Shown one piece after another: positions 1-8,530 of a stretch of DNA of 64,000 bases (positions are counted from its first letter, which is position 1; every line of letters starts with the position of its first letter). A program made the translations under genes and the position numbers. The DNA comes from Thermovirga lienii DSM 17291 (GTDB lineage: Bacteria; Synergistota; Synergistia; Synergistales; Thermovirgaceae), in contig CP003096.1 of the NCBI GenBank assembly GCA_000233775.1, positions 372,001 to 436,000 of the forward strand, in the 5' to 3' direction. The notes beneath the pieces are model-generated. The model was not told where the DNA came from and made no database searches. It saw only the letters and a program-made list of their open reading frames with translations.

Positions 1-666
1 CATGACCGCCAGCCTGTCGCAAACGGACAGGGCAAGGGGAAGGTCATGAGTTACCATGCATAAAGTCATTTGGTTTTTCTGAGTTATCTCCTTTAGCAGC
101 AAGATTATTTCGGCCTGGGTTATCACATCTAGTGCAGTTGTAGGTTCATCGGCCAGTAGGCATGGAGGCTTGCAGGCTAAGGCCATGGCTATGGCCGCTC
201 TCTGCTTTTGCCCTCCGGACAGTTCATGGGGGAAACGATCTAAGAAACTTTTAGGCAGTCCCACCATCTTCAAAAGCTCCTCTGACTTTTCAAAAGCCTC
301 TTTCCACAAGAAACCCAGGTGATGGACCAATACTTCCGATATCTGCCTACCTATGGTCAAGACAGGGTTGAAAGAGCTCATGGCTCCCTGAAGGACCATG
401 GAGCATTTTCTCCAGCGGAAGGACTGCAGGGCCTTGTCGTCCAGGGATGTAACGTCTGTTTCTTGGAATATTATTTGCCCTGAAAGCATCGCTTCTGGAG
501 GTAGAAGCCTCATTATGCTGTGAAGTAGGGTGCTTTTGCCGCTGCCCGATTCTCCTACGATTGCCGTGGCCGACCCATAAGGAATGTGAAAGTTTATGTT
601 TTTTAGGGCCGCTACGGTTCCCCTTGGGGTTCTGTACGAGACCGACAAAGATCTAAGCTGTATCAT
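1..666 (-). CDS. Peptide-type ABC transporter ATP-binding protein (DppD/OppD-like), C-terminus outside the window
   Basis: Nucleotide-binding subunit that would hydrolyse ATP on the cytoplasmic face to drive uptake of a peptide-like solute. The visible 222 residues carry Walker A (GESGSGKST), the ABC signature (LSGGQKQR), Walker B followed by the D-loop (LLADEPTTALD) and the H-loop (VTHDL). The start is the ATG at 666, whose ATGA overlaps the stop of the upstream permease, so the two are translationally coupled. The gene runs off the left edge, so its C-terminal oligopeptide-binding extension cannot be checked. The order binding protein, two permeases, ATPase is the usual Dpp/Opp order. Family call is secure; the substrate is unknown. 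Confidence 0.93.
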   Translation of the reverse strand, partial: MIQLRSLSVSYRTPRGTVAALKNINFHIPYGSATAIVGESGSGKSTLLHSIMRLLPPEAMLSGQIIFQETDVTSLDDKALQSFRWRKCSMVLQGAMSSFNPVLTIGRQISEVLVHHLGFLWKEAFEKSEELLKMVGLPKSFLDRFPHELSGGQKQRAAIAMALACKPPCLLADEPTTALDVITQAEIILLLKEITQKNQMTLCMVTHDLPLALSVCDRLAVM

Positions 667-1865
667 CTTTTGCCACCACCTCTGAGCCTGGGATCGGCCA
701 TTTCCTCCAGGGTTCTGCCCAAGTCCAGGAAGACGAGACAGATTAGGGATATGCCAACGCCTGGTGGAAGTATCAGCCACCAAGCACCTGTAGTGAATGC
801 CCCGAAGCCATGGGCCTCATTGAGCATTCGCCCCCATGAAATTATCCTTGGGTCTGAAAGTCCCAGGAAGGATAAACCAGCCTCTGCCAAGATGGCTGAG
901 GGTACTCCTAGGGCTATATTTGCCAGGAGGATTGGAAGACTCTCAGGCAAAAGGTGTCTGTACATGATGTAAGAGGGCCTGGCGCCCAAGGCCCTCAATC
1001 CCTCAACGAAGGCGCTTTCCCTTAGGGAGAGAGTAAGGGACCTTATTGTCCTTGCCGTTCCCATCCAGGAAAAGATGCTCAAGATGACTATAAGCTGCCA
1101 TAGACCCTTCCCCCATATTCCAGCAAGGACCATCAGTATGGGGAGCCCAGGTATGGCTAGGAGTATGTCCACCAGCCTCATTAAGATGGTGTCCACCATT
1201 CCTCCTGCATAGCCTGCCACCAATCCGACGGAGACCCCTAGGAGTGTCGCCAGTATTGTGGCACAAATTCCTACCAGCAAAGACACCCTTATTCCCAACA
1301 GGAAAAGGTGAAATACGTCCCTTCCCCTTTGGTCTGTTCCCAAAAGTCCCCATCTGGCCCCCTCTATTCTCACGTGGATTGCTCCAGATCGGATGTCCAA
1401 ATCGTCCGGAGACATCCTAAGAGTATATTTCCCTTTTGATGGAAAGAGCTTCTCCATGGGATTGTCGAAGGGTGACAAACCAAGGGAAGTCTTAAAGCTC
1501 ATGTCTCTTCCATCTATATCCACATTAAAGGAAGGGAGGTCTTCGTTTCTTGCAATTTCTATCCTATCTCCATCGGGTGTTTCCCACACCAAGGATGCAC
1601 TAGAGGGCTTGTTCAGTTCCACGGTGCCCCATATGGCGATGTTCGGTGGGGCAGGGTAAACCCATTGGAACTGGGCCGCCCTCGTCTTCGGAGTCAAAGT
1701 GAACGTCATGGCAGGAGGAGAATCCTTTCCTATCCATAGAGGCTTGGAAAAGGGCGAAGCTACCTGAGTCTCAGCGTTCATGTCGAACAAGCTAGGTCTC
1801 CAAATGCCCGCCAAAATAAACCCTATCAAGAGCCAGAAACTGAAACGCCTTAGGAGCCTTTTCAT
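663..1865 (-). CDS. Peptide-type ABC transporter permease (DppC/OppC-like) with an enlarged extracytoplasmic domain
   Basis: Inner-membrane permease of a Dpp/Opp-type importer, 400 residues. One N-terminal membrane segment (about residues 8-25) is followed by roughly 145 hydrophilic residues, and the typical permease core begins near residue 178 with GTDQRGRDVFHL. The EAA-type cytoplasmic loop (EGLRALGARP) that contacts the ATPase follows. DppC/OppC proteins usually have a much shorter segment between the first membrane helix and the core, so about 100 residues are extra here. It overlaps both neighbours by ATGA, giving tight coupling in a four-gene operon. The function of the extra domain is unknown; it may contact the unusual binding protein encoded upstream. 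Confidence 0.9.
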   Translation of the reverse strand: MKRLLRRFSFWLLIGFILAGIWRPSLFDMNAETQVASPFSKPLWIGKDSPPAMTFTLTPKTRAAQFQWVYPAPPNIAIWGTVELNKPSSASLVWETPDGDRIEIARNEDLPSFNVDIDGRDMSFKTSLGLSPFDNPMEKLFPSKGKYTLRMSPDDLDIRSGAIHVRIEGARWGLLGTDQRGRDVFHLFLLGIRVSLLVGICATILATLLGVSVGLVAGYAGGMVDTILMRLVDILLAIPGLPILMVLAGIWGKGLWQLIVILSIFSWMGTARTIRSLTLSLRESAFVEGLRALGARPSYIMYRHLLPESLPILLANIALGVPSAILAEAGLSFLGLSDPRIISWGRMLNEAHGFGAFTTGAWWLILPPGVGISLICLVFLDLGRTLEEMADPRLRGGGKR

Positions 1866-2845
1866 TCCATTTTCCTCCCAAGCCTTATCCTAGGATCTAC
1901 CAGGCCGTATGCGAAATCGGCAGCTAGGTTGCATATTATGGTTATAATGGCTAAGAGGTAGAAGGCTGCCCCGGCGGCAGGGTAGTCATGTCCCAGTATG
2001 GAGTCAAGCAGGAATTTACCCACACCGTGTAGAGAGAAGACCGTCTCTGTTATAACAGCACCGGAAAGGATCCCGGGAAGGGCCAAAAGGAACATGGTCA
2101 CTATGGGCGGTAGGGAAGCCCTGAACGCATGTCCCCAAAGAACCTTGTTTTCTGGGAGCCCCTTTGCCTTTGCCAGGAGGATGTAGTCCTCCGACAAGGT
2201 CTTGATCATGAGGTTTCTAACGTAGATGGCCCATGAGCCAAAGCCCAAGAGGACCAGGGATGAAATGGGTAAGGTCATGTGCCACAAAAAATCCCATAAA
2301 GCCATTATCCCTTCAGGCGGTGGAACCGATAAAGACCCCCTTATGGGGAATATGGGGATGGCCCACCCAAACACCAGGAGCAAGACAAGCTGAACGAAGA
2401 AGGAAGGAAAGGAAAAGGAAATGGATCCGGCCACTAAAACCACCTTCTCCAGGACGCCTCCTCTTTTGTGAGCTGCCTTCACCCCTAGCCATGTCCCTAG
2501 TGCGGCAGAGAGCAAAAAAGCCGTTCCCAAAAGGAATACCGTGTTGGGGATTCTGGTTTTAAGCTCCTCCCACACGGGCTTTTGGGACAGGAAGGAATGG
2601 CCGAAGTTGAAGGTGACCAGGGATTTTACGTAAAGGTAAAACTGCCTATAAAGGGGCAAATCCAGGCCAAACTGGGATCTGAGGTGCATCTTTGCCTGGG
2701 GAGAAAAATGAGGATCTATGATGGTGCTAACAGGGTCGCCTGGCATTATGCGAAACAAGAAGAAATTTAGTACGAGCACCATCAAGAGTACCGCTATGGA
2801 TCCTGCTATGCGCTTAGTCCAGTAGTTTCGAAAAATTCTAGTCAT
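1862..2845 (-). CDS. Peptide-type ABC transporter permease (DppB/OppB-like)
   Basis: Partner permease of the preceding subunit, 327 residues, with an N-terminal helix and the conserved N-terminal segment FFLFRIMPGDP found in DppB/OppB proteins, followed by the six-helix permease core. The EAA-type loop is present (LLAKAKGLPENKVLWGHAFR). An in-frame TTG lies three codons upstream, but I chose the ATG at 2845 because it forms an ATGA overlap with the stop of the binding-protein gene, the same coupling seen at the next two junctions. Length and motif order are normal for the family. Substrate cannot be read from the permease. Confidence 0.92.
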   Translation of the reverse strand: MTRIFRNYWTKRIAGSIAVLLMVLVLNFFLFRIMPGDPVSTIIDPHFSPQAKMHLRSQFGLDLPLYRQFYLYVKSLVTFNFGHSFLSQKPVWEELKTRIPNTVFLLGTAFLLSAALGTWLGVKAAHKRGGVLEKVVLVAGSISFSFPSFFVQLVLLLVFGWAIPIFPIRGSLSVPPPEGIMALWDFLWHMTLPISSLVLLGFGSWAIYVRNLMIKTLSEDYILLAKAKGLPENKVLWGHAFRASLPPIVTMFLLALPGILSGAVITETVFSLHGVGKFLLDSILGHDYPAAGAAFYLLAIITIICNLAADFAYGLVDPRIRLGRKME

Positions 2846-4527
2846 CTTTTCCAATATCCATCATACCTTATCAAGTGCACAAATTCTCCCGGCTTGTACT
2901 CCGTAAAGATGAAAGGGCCAGTTCCTATAAGTTGAGTTAGTTTAGGGTCATTGGGGTTATTAAGCCTTTCCGGTCTCCAGCTCTTCCAGTCCTTCACGTT
3001 CCTCAGGAGGTGAGCTGGGAATATAGGTAGGCCTCCTATGTTGTGCAAGTACCAGTAGCTTGTCCTATCCAGGGTCACTATGACCTCCTGGCTGCTCGGT
3101 GCCTCAACGGATATTACGTGGTTCACCTGATCGAAGTACCTGGGAATTTCATGTTTCTTTAAATATAAGATTGTCTCTTTTACGTCCTCTGCCGTGAAGG
3201 GTTTACCGTCTTGCCAAGTGACGCCTTTCCTCAGGTGGAATCTGAGGATCGTCGAGCTGTTTTCGCCGGTACCCTTGGTCTCTACGGACCACTGCTTCGC
3301 AAGCCATGGCACATCATCCATGGTGTAGGGATCGGTGGCAATCAAGGATTCATATATAAGGCCCAAAACGGACCAATCGTAGGCAGAGCTTGCGGCCAGG
3401 GGATTCAGGGTCCTTGGGTCCTCCGGCAGGCACCAGTATAGGGGCCTCATTTTGCCCGCTTTAGGCTCCATGTTGAGAAGGCTCCACATGTTGTCTGCTG
3501 TGGTCTTCTTGGAGTATATGACTCCTTTCCAGTCTTTTCGTATGGCGGATATCATGTAGCGGGAGTATATGGGAATCCACGGGGCCTTTTCAGATAGCAT
3601 TCTCTGGGCCTCTTTCGCATAAGCGGTCGCCGATTCCTTGTCCTTGGCCCAACGGAGCTTCTCCAGGACTTCATCTATTGCTTGGTCGTGCAGGCCTTGG
3701 ATGTTGTACCCTCCCTCCGTGTCCATGGATGAATGGAAGAAAGCAAACAGGTTGTCAGGGTCGCGGCTGAGGCTCCAGGCCATAACGAAGAGGTCAAAGT
3801 CGTGCTTGTCCAGGCGTTTTATCATCATGGAAAAATCCAGCATCTGTAGTTCCACTGGCAGTCCAAGGCTCACGAAAGAATCGACTATTCTTGCAGCCAG
3901 TTCCGCCGTGGTAGGCGCTGCCTGGGCAGTAGGGCAGAGGAGGTATACCTTTTTCAGGGGCTTGTCTTTCCCTGGAGGTATCAGCACTCCTTCTTTGCTC
4001 CATCGCCATCCAGCCTCGGATAGGATGGACCTTGCCTTATCTGGATCGTAATCGTAATGGGTAACGTTGGGTTCGTAATAGGGCGAGACAGGAGGCAGGT
4101 ATGTAGACACAGGCATGCAGTACCCTGCGAACAGGTCTCTCACTATTTTCTTCCTGGGCACGGCATGGGAGAGAGCTTTTCTGAGTGCCAGGTCATTCCA
4201 TGGAAACTCCCTTAGGTTGAACCCCATGAAGAATATGTGAAAGCCTTCAGATAACGTCAACAGAATATCGTCTCTTGCTGCAAGCCTCTTAATGTCCACA
4301 GGCCTTATTATGTCACTCAAAACGTCCAGTTTTCCGGTCTCCAATGCGAGGATCTGGGAGTCAGGGTCTCTGTATATGACCATGTACAGATCTTTGATCT
4401 TTGGTCCCCTGATGCTGTTTATGTCTATTTTCCCGTCCATTCCCATGGACGGAGCCGATGACAAGGAGGAAACGCAGACGATAAACGTTACGATAAATAA
4501 AAAATATGTCCTAAGGGCTTTCGTCAT
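2842..4527 (-). CDS. Family 5 extracellular solute-binding protein, apparently circularly permuted
   Basis: Secreted binding protein for the adjacent importer, 561 residues. The start is the ATG at 4527, with AGGGAG nine bases upstream and a typical signal peptide (hydrophobic core LFIVTFIVCV, likely cut after SSA). No lipobox is seen. The block order is abnormal. The segment that normally lies in the middle to C-terminal part of DppA/OppA proteins (GKLDV, then FMGFNLREFPWNDLALRKAL and the DPDKARSILSEAGW block) comes straight after the signal peptide. The segment that normally starts the mature protein (PEDPRTLNP, LIYESL, LRKGVTWQDGKPFTAEDV, GTGPF, YDGYW) forms the last 203 residues. The end (DGYWKR) and beginning (GPKIKDLYMVIY) join as consecutive sequence in ordinary family members. 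The frame is uninterrupted, so this reads as a permuted protein and not as a broken gene. Confidence 0.88.
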   Translation of the reverse strand: MTKALRTYFLFIVTFIVCVSSLSSAPSMGMDGKIDINSIRGPKIKDLYMVIYRDPDSQILALETGKLDVLSDIIRPVDIKRLAARDDILLTLSEGFHIFFMGFNLREFPWNDLALRKALSHAVPRKKIVRDLFAGYCMPVSTYLPPVSPYYEPNVTHYDYDPDKARSILSEAGWRWSKEGVLIPPGKDKPLKKVYLLCPTAQAAPTTAELAARIVDSFVSLGLPVELQMLDFSMMIKRLDKHDFDLFVMAWSLSRDPDNLFAFFHSSMDTEGGYNIQGLHDQAIDEVLEKLRWAKDKESATAYAKEAQRMLSEKAPWIPIYSRYMISAIRKDWKGVIYSKKTTADNMWSLLNMEPKAGKMRPLYWCLPEDPRTLNPLAASSAYDWSVLGLIYESLIATDPYTMDDVPWLAKQWSVETKGTGENSSTILRFHLRKGVTWQDGKPFTAEDVKETILYLKKHEIPRYFDQVNHVISVEAPSSQEVIVTLDRTSYWYLHNIGGLPIFPAHLLRNVKDWKSWRPERLNNPNDPKLTQLIGTGPFIFTEYKPGEFVHLIRYDGYWKR

Positions 4528-4669
4528 TTTTCCCATCTCCCTTACGTGCTTGTTAACAAAATATAGCACAGTTTGAATTATAAAGTGTAATGCCGGCAAA
4601 TATCTTAATTACCGATACAGTGTGTATAATTTATGATAAAGCAGGAAGAAATACATAGAGGTGAAAAAC
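4528..4669. promoter_or_regulatory. Divergent intergenic region between the ABC operon and polX
   Basis: AT-rich 142-base spacer between two divergently read genes, so both promoters should lie here. A TATAAT at 4625-4630 on the plus strand is about 40 bases upstream of the polX start, without a good -35 element. On the minus strand a TATAAT (plus positions 4578-4583) and a TATATT nearer the binding-protein gene are candidate -10 boxes. Assignments are tentative. Confidence 0.35.
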
Positions 4670-6415
4670 GTGTCAGAGAGAGTGGATAACGAAAAAGCAG
4701 CGCAGATTTTGGAAGAAATAGCTGACATGTTGGAAATACAGGGAGAGAGCGTTTTCAAGGTCAATGCGTATAGGAGGGCTGCGGAGAACATAAGGAGCCT
4801 GGGAAGAGACTTATCCTCCATGGTGCAAGATGGGAGCATATTTGCCGTTGAGGGGATCGGTAAGGCTATAGGGGAAAAGATAACCGAGCTGGTGACAAAG
4901 GGAAGATTGGAATATTACGAAAAACTCTCACAAGAGGTTCCCCGCTCTTTGCTTGAGATCTTGGAGATACCTGATATGGGTCCCAAGAGGGTAAAAGCCG
5001 TCTGGGAGAAGTTGAAAGTCACAACCATAGAAGAGCTGGAGGAGGCCGCAAAAAGCGGAAGGCTGGCGGAGCTTCCAGGTTTTGGACCTAAGAGCGTCGC
5101 CAGGATTCTTGCCGGGATAGAGGAGAGAAAGAGAGCTCTTGAAACTCACAGGATACCTCTGGTAAGTGCCTGGATCCTGGCCGAGATGGTGAAGGAAGGG
5201 CTTTTGGGCCTTCCAGGTTTAAGAATCGAGGTGGGAGGGTCCTTTCGCAGGAAGAAAGAGACCGTGGGAGATCTGGACTTTTTGGTGTCGTCCCATGACC
5301 CTGAGGCAGCCGTGGAAAGGTTCTGTTCCCTTCCTATGGTCCAGAAGGTCCTACTGAGGGGTAGCAAAAAGGCAAGCGTCCTATTCAAAGGTTCAATCCA
5401 GGGGGACCTCAGGGTGATCGAGCGTTCTAGGTGGGGGACGGCGCTTCAGTATTTTACCGGTAGCAAGGAGCATAACGTACAAATGCGAGAGCTGGCGCTG
5501 AAGAAAGGATTTAGTCTTAGCGAATACTCCTTTAAAGCTGTTGATGGGGGAGACGAAATCCTTTGTGCAGAAGAAGAGGAGGTATATGCCTTTTTAGGCC
5601 TTCCATGGATACTGCCGGAGCTCAGGGAGGGCAGAAGGGCCGTTGACGAGGCGTTGAAGGGAAATCTGCCCAACGTGGTGAACGAGGAAGACCTCAAAGG
5701 AGACCCTCACGTTCACACCCTGTGGAGCGATGGTTTTAGCTCCATTGAGGAAATGGTTTTAAGCGCCAAAGAAAAAGGCCTCAGATGGATTGCCATTACC
5801 GATCATAGCGCCGCCCTTGCCGTCGCTGGGGGATTGGACACTGCAAGACTGAGGTCTCAGATGGTTGAGATAGACGATGTAAACCGAAAACAAACTTCCG
5901 TTCGGGTATTGAAGGGGGTGGAGGCGGAGATTTTGGCTGACGGAACCGTTGATGTGCCGGGTGACTTAGTGGATGAACTGGACATAGTGATAGGATCTCT
6001 TCATCTTTCCATGCGCCAGTCTAGGGAGGAGATAACTCGCAGATATTTGAAGGCCATAAGACACCCCAGGGTGCACATAATAGCTCACCCAACCGGTAGG
6101 CTCTTGGGGCAGAGACAGGGGATGGATGCAGACTGGGAGGTCATATTCGAGGAAGCTTCGAGGACTGGAACCATATTGGAGATCAACGCTAACCCTTATA
6201 GATTGGATCTTCCTGATTATCTTGCGGCCTTGGCCAATGAGAAGGGATGCCTTTTCTCCATAGGGTCAGATGCCCATAGAACCTCCCAAATGGAACTTTT
6301 GCATTTTGGCGTCTCAGTTGCCCGCAGGGCCTGGATCAATAAGGATAGGATAGTGAACACTTGGGAACTTGACAAGCTACTGGATTGGGCGAAGAGTAAG
6401 CATGATCGTCTGTAA
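4670..6415 (+). CDS. polX: DNA polymerase/3'-5' exonuclease PolX
   Basis: Family X DNA polymerase joined to a PHP-type nuclease, used in gap-filling base-excision repair. The order is helix-hairpin-helix motifs (about residues 1-150, with [11 protein letters not shown]), then the nucleotidyltransferase palm with [16 protein letters not shown] supplying the first two catalytic aspartates and GDLRVIE the third, then a C-terminal PHP domain from about residue 340. The metal-binding PHP residues are all visible: [34 protein letters not shown] and GSDAHR. I chose the GTG at 4670 because GAGGTG lies six bases before it; another in-frame GTG at 4661 lies within that ribosome-binding site. The length of 581 residues is normal. 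The next gene follows after a short gap. Confidence 0.95.
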   Translation: MSERVDNEKAAQILEEIADMLEIQGESVFKVNAYRRAAENIRSLGRDLSSMVQDGSIFAVEGIGKAIGEKITELVTKGRLEYYEKLSQEVPRSLLEILEIPDMGPKRVKAVWEKLKVTTIEELEEAAKSGRLAELPGFGPKSVARILAGIEERKRALETHRIPLVSAWILAEMVKEGLLGLPGLRIEVGGSFRRKKETVGDLDFLVSSHDPEAAVERFCSLPMVQKVLLRGSKKASVLFKGSIQGDLRVIERSRWGTALQYFTGSKEHNVQMRELALKKGFSLSEYSFKAVDGGDEILCAEEEEVYAFLGLPWILPELREGRRAVDEALKGNLPNVVNEEDLKGDPHVHTLWSDGFSSIEEMVLSAKEKGLRWIAITDHSAALAVAGGLDTARLRSQMVEIDDVNRKQTSVRVLKGVEAEILADGTVDVPGDLVDELDIVIGSLHLSMRQSREEITRRYLKAIRHPRVHIIAHPTGRLLGQRQGMDADWEVIFEEASRTGTILEINANPYRLDLPDYLAALANEKGCLFSIGSDAHRTSQMELLHFGVSVARRAWINKDRIVNTWELDKLLDWAKSKHDRL

Positions 6416-6440
6416 ATTATTATAAGGAGGTATGGAAAGT

Positions 6441-6791
6441 ATGTTCTTCAAATTTTCGGAGACCAAGGGTTTCAGGAGAGAAGGGCTGCAGAACGGGCCT
6501 GGTGGGGCTCTTTATTATCCCTTCATAGCCATTGGGGAAAAGCCTCAGGGAAGCCATTTCAAGATGATTGCACGAATAGAATTGGATCCCAAGGCGGCAG
6601 TTGGAGAGCACGAGCACAAAGGAGATGAGGAGGTTTATTTCGTTGTATCAGGGCATGGTGTATTCACTGACGATGACAAAAAGTATGAAGTAGGGCCAGG
6701 GGACGTCATGGTTACTTTGGATGGCCATAGGCATTCCCTGAAGAACACCGGCGAAGAGCCTTTGGTCTTCATGGCCATTATCGCTGAGTAG
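6441..6791 (+). CDS. Small cupin-domain protein
   Basis: Single-domain cupin of 116 residues, predicted cytoplasmic. Both cupin motifs are present: motif 1 as GEHEHKGDEEVYFVVSG (two histidines and a glutamate as metal ligands) and motif 2 as GPGDVMVTLDGHRHSLKN. Such proteins may be small metal-dependent enzymes or binding proteins, and nothing here picks out a substrate. AAGGAGG at 6424-6430 is ten bases before the ATG at 6441 but only one base before an in-frame ATG at 6432, so the later start is preferred. The 3' end overlaps the convergent MFS gene by 14 bases. Confidence 0.85.
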   Translation: MFFKFSETKGFRREGLQNGPGGALYYPFIAIGEKPQGSHFKMIARIELDPKAAVGEHEHKGDEEVYFVVSGHGVFTDDDKKYEVGPGDVMVTLDGHRHSLKNTGEEPLVFMAIIAE

Positions 6792-7971
6792 GTTTGAGAG
6801 CGAAATAAAGTACAGAGGCCATTACAGCGGCCAAAATTGCTCCAGAGGAAAAGACACTCCTTATGCCAAAAAGGGAGTAGATGCCCCCCATGAGGAATGG
6901 GCCCAGGGTTTGCCCCAGTCTTAAAGACATGCTGTTCAAGGATATGAAGGCGGCCCTGTTTTCCTCTGGGGCAATGTTTGTGATCATGGTCATCAGTGTG
7001 GGCATGTTGAGCCCTTGGGCAGCGCCTATCAGCCCCGCAGGGATTAGGGCGCTGAGACAATTAGGTAGGTTCAAGGCTATTATTAGAGCAAGGCAATAAA
7101 GGATGAATGCAAGAAAGAGGCGGTACCTTTCGGATAGGGCTTTTGATATCCCTTTCATGTTGAAGGCAACGACAGCGCTGGTAAAGGACATGAAGGCTGA
7201 TATTAGACCTATTTGAAGGGCTGTAGCTTGGAAGCTGGTGTTTAGATGAAAAGGTAGAAAGGTCAGAAAAGCCCCATAAAGGATTATGAACGTTACCGTG
7301 CTCGTGCTGAATAGTAGTATTGCCAAGGGGTTAGAGAAGGCCTTAAGCATTTCCTTGAAGGGGTTGCCGGCCTTGTGGTTCGTTGCAGTGCGGTTTTGTT
7401 TCAATCTCAGCGTTATCCATAGTGCTACAGGTATTGCGGCAAAAGGTAGCAAAAAGGGATATCTCCATCCAAACATGGATAGCAACCCACCTATGGCCGG
7501 GTAGGTTGCCGTGCCTATCCCTAGCACGCTGGAATTGTATCCCATGGCTTCGGTTCGGTATTTTTCCTTGTAGAGGTCCCCTATGATGGTTATGTTAAGG
7601 GAGTTAAGTGCTGAGGCCCCAATTCCCTGGAGCACCCTCATCATCAGAAGTTCATTGAAGCTCCTTGAAAGGGCGCACAATCCACCAGATACGCCGAACA
7701 AGAGCAAGCAGGGCACAAGCACCTTTTTTCTACCGTACCGGTCTGCAAGAAGTCCCAACAGTGGAGTTGCAACCAGGCCAGGAATGGTGAAGGAAGAGAC
7801 CACTAAACCCGTTTTGGCTGGAGATATACCGAAGAATTCTGCGATCTGAGGGAAAGCGGGGGTAACGCTAGCGACGCCAAGCACCGAGAGCAAGGTCACG
7901 GCGAAAACCATGTAGAGGTTTTCGTCTTTTAATACGGTTCTTTTCCTTGCATTATCAATGCCCGACGTCAC
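6778..7971 (-). CDS. Major facilitator superfamily transporter (DHA1-type)
   Basis: Twelve-helix membrane carrier of 397 residues. The loop 2-3 signature is clear (LLGLLADRYGRKKVLV), and the motif-C-like region at GYNSSVLGIGTATYPAIGG fits the drug:H+ antiporter 1 group, so export of a small organic molecule is likely but the substrate is unknown. Translation probably starts at the GTG at 7971, with a GGGGGA ribosome-binding site five bases upstream. It lies 37 bases downstream of the nitroreductase gene on the same strand and is probably cotranscribed with it and the GGDEF gene. Confidence 0.88.
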   Translation of the reverse strand: MTSGIDNARKRTVLKDENLYMVFAVTLLSVLGVASVTPAFPQIAEFFGISPAKTGLVVSSFTIPGLVATPLLGLLADRYGRKKVLVPCLLLFGVSGGLCALSRSFNELLMMRVLQGIGASALNSLNITIIGDLYKEKYRTEAMGYNSSVLGIGTATYPAIGGLLSMFGWRYPFLLPFAAIPVALWITLRLKQNRTATNHKAGNPFKEMLKAFSNPLAILLFSTSTVTFIILYGAFLTFLPFHLNTSFQATALQIGLISAFMSFTSAVVAFNMKGISKALSERYRLFLAFILYCLALIIALNLPNCLSALIPAGLIGAAQGLNMPTLMTMITNIAPEENRAAFISLNSMSLRLGQTLGPFLMGGIYSLFGIRSVFSSGAILAAVMASVLYFALKPTQR

Positions 7972-8008
7972 TGGGTCCCCCGCCCTTATTTACGCTCCAT
8001 ATTCAATC

Positions 8009-8530
8009 CTACCATTTGTTTTTGTGGACTCGAGAAGGGTCGTACCTATTGGCTGGTTCCTTGGTCTTTGCTGGGAATCCCAAGGCTACGAGAGAAAAAG
8101 GTATTATGTTTTCAGGCAGGTTCAACAATTTACTCAAGCCTTCCATTAGGTCCCTTTTGGGGTAGACTCCCAACCATACCGAGCCCAACTGCAAGGCAGT
8201 GGCTGCCAGCAGTATGTTTTCGGTGGCAGCAGCACAATCTTGGGGCCAAAGGTCTTCATCTTTTATGTAGTTTTTATTTCCACAGACCAGTATGGCGGCA
8301 GGTGCTCCAAGAAGCATCTTGGAATAGGGATGGAATTCAGGTATTTGGTCGAGAAGTTTCCTTTCGTCAATTATGACGAACTCCCAAGGCTGCTGGTTAT
8401 GTGCAGAAGGAGCTGTCATGGCAGCCTTCAAGAGGTGTTCGAAAATGGTGTCGTTCAGGGGCTTATTTTCGTAGCTTCTGATGCTTCTTCTGGAAAGTAT
8501 TACATCCAAAGCTTTGGTTGCGTCGTTCAT
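8009..8530 (-). CDS. Nitroreductase-family flavoprotein
   Basis: FMN-dependent oxidoreductase of the nitroreductase fold, 173 residues, predicted cytoplasmic. It has the N-terminal SRRSIRSYENKPL segment, the APSAHNQQPWEFVII flavin-binding region and the C-terminal LVALGFPAK segment typical of the short subgroup. Physiological substrates in this family range from quinones to nitro compounds and cannot be deduced here. AAAGGAGGT lies just before the ATG, which shares one base with the stop of the upstream GGDEF gene. A paralogue of very similar layout is encoded at 43562-44077. Confidence 0.88.
   Translation of the reverse strand: MNDATKALDVILSRRSIRSYENKPLNDTIFEHLLKAAMTAPSAHNQQPWEFVIIDERKLLDQIPEFHPYSKMLLGAPAAILVCGNKNYIKDEDLWPQDCAAATENILLAATALQLGSVWLGVYPKRDLMEGLSKLLNLPENIIPFSLVALGFPAKTKEPANRYDPSRVHKNKW

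Noticed and set aside
4528-4599. A 24-codon upstream extension of the binding-protein gene
   Set aside because: The ATG at 4527 has a well-placed AGGGAG and starts a classic signal peptide; the extension would bury the signal peptide.
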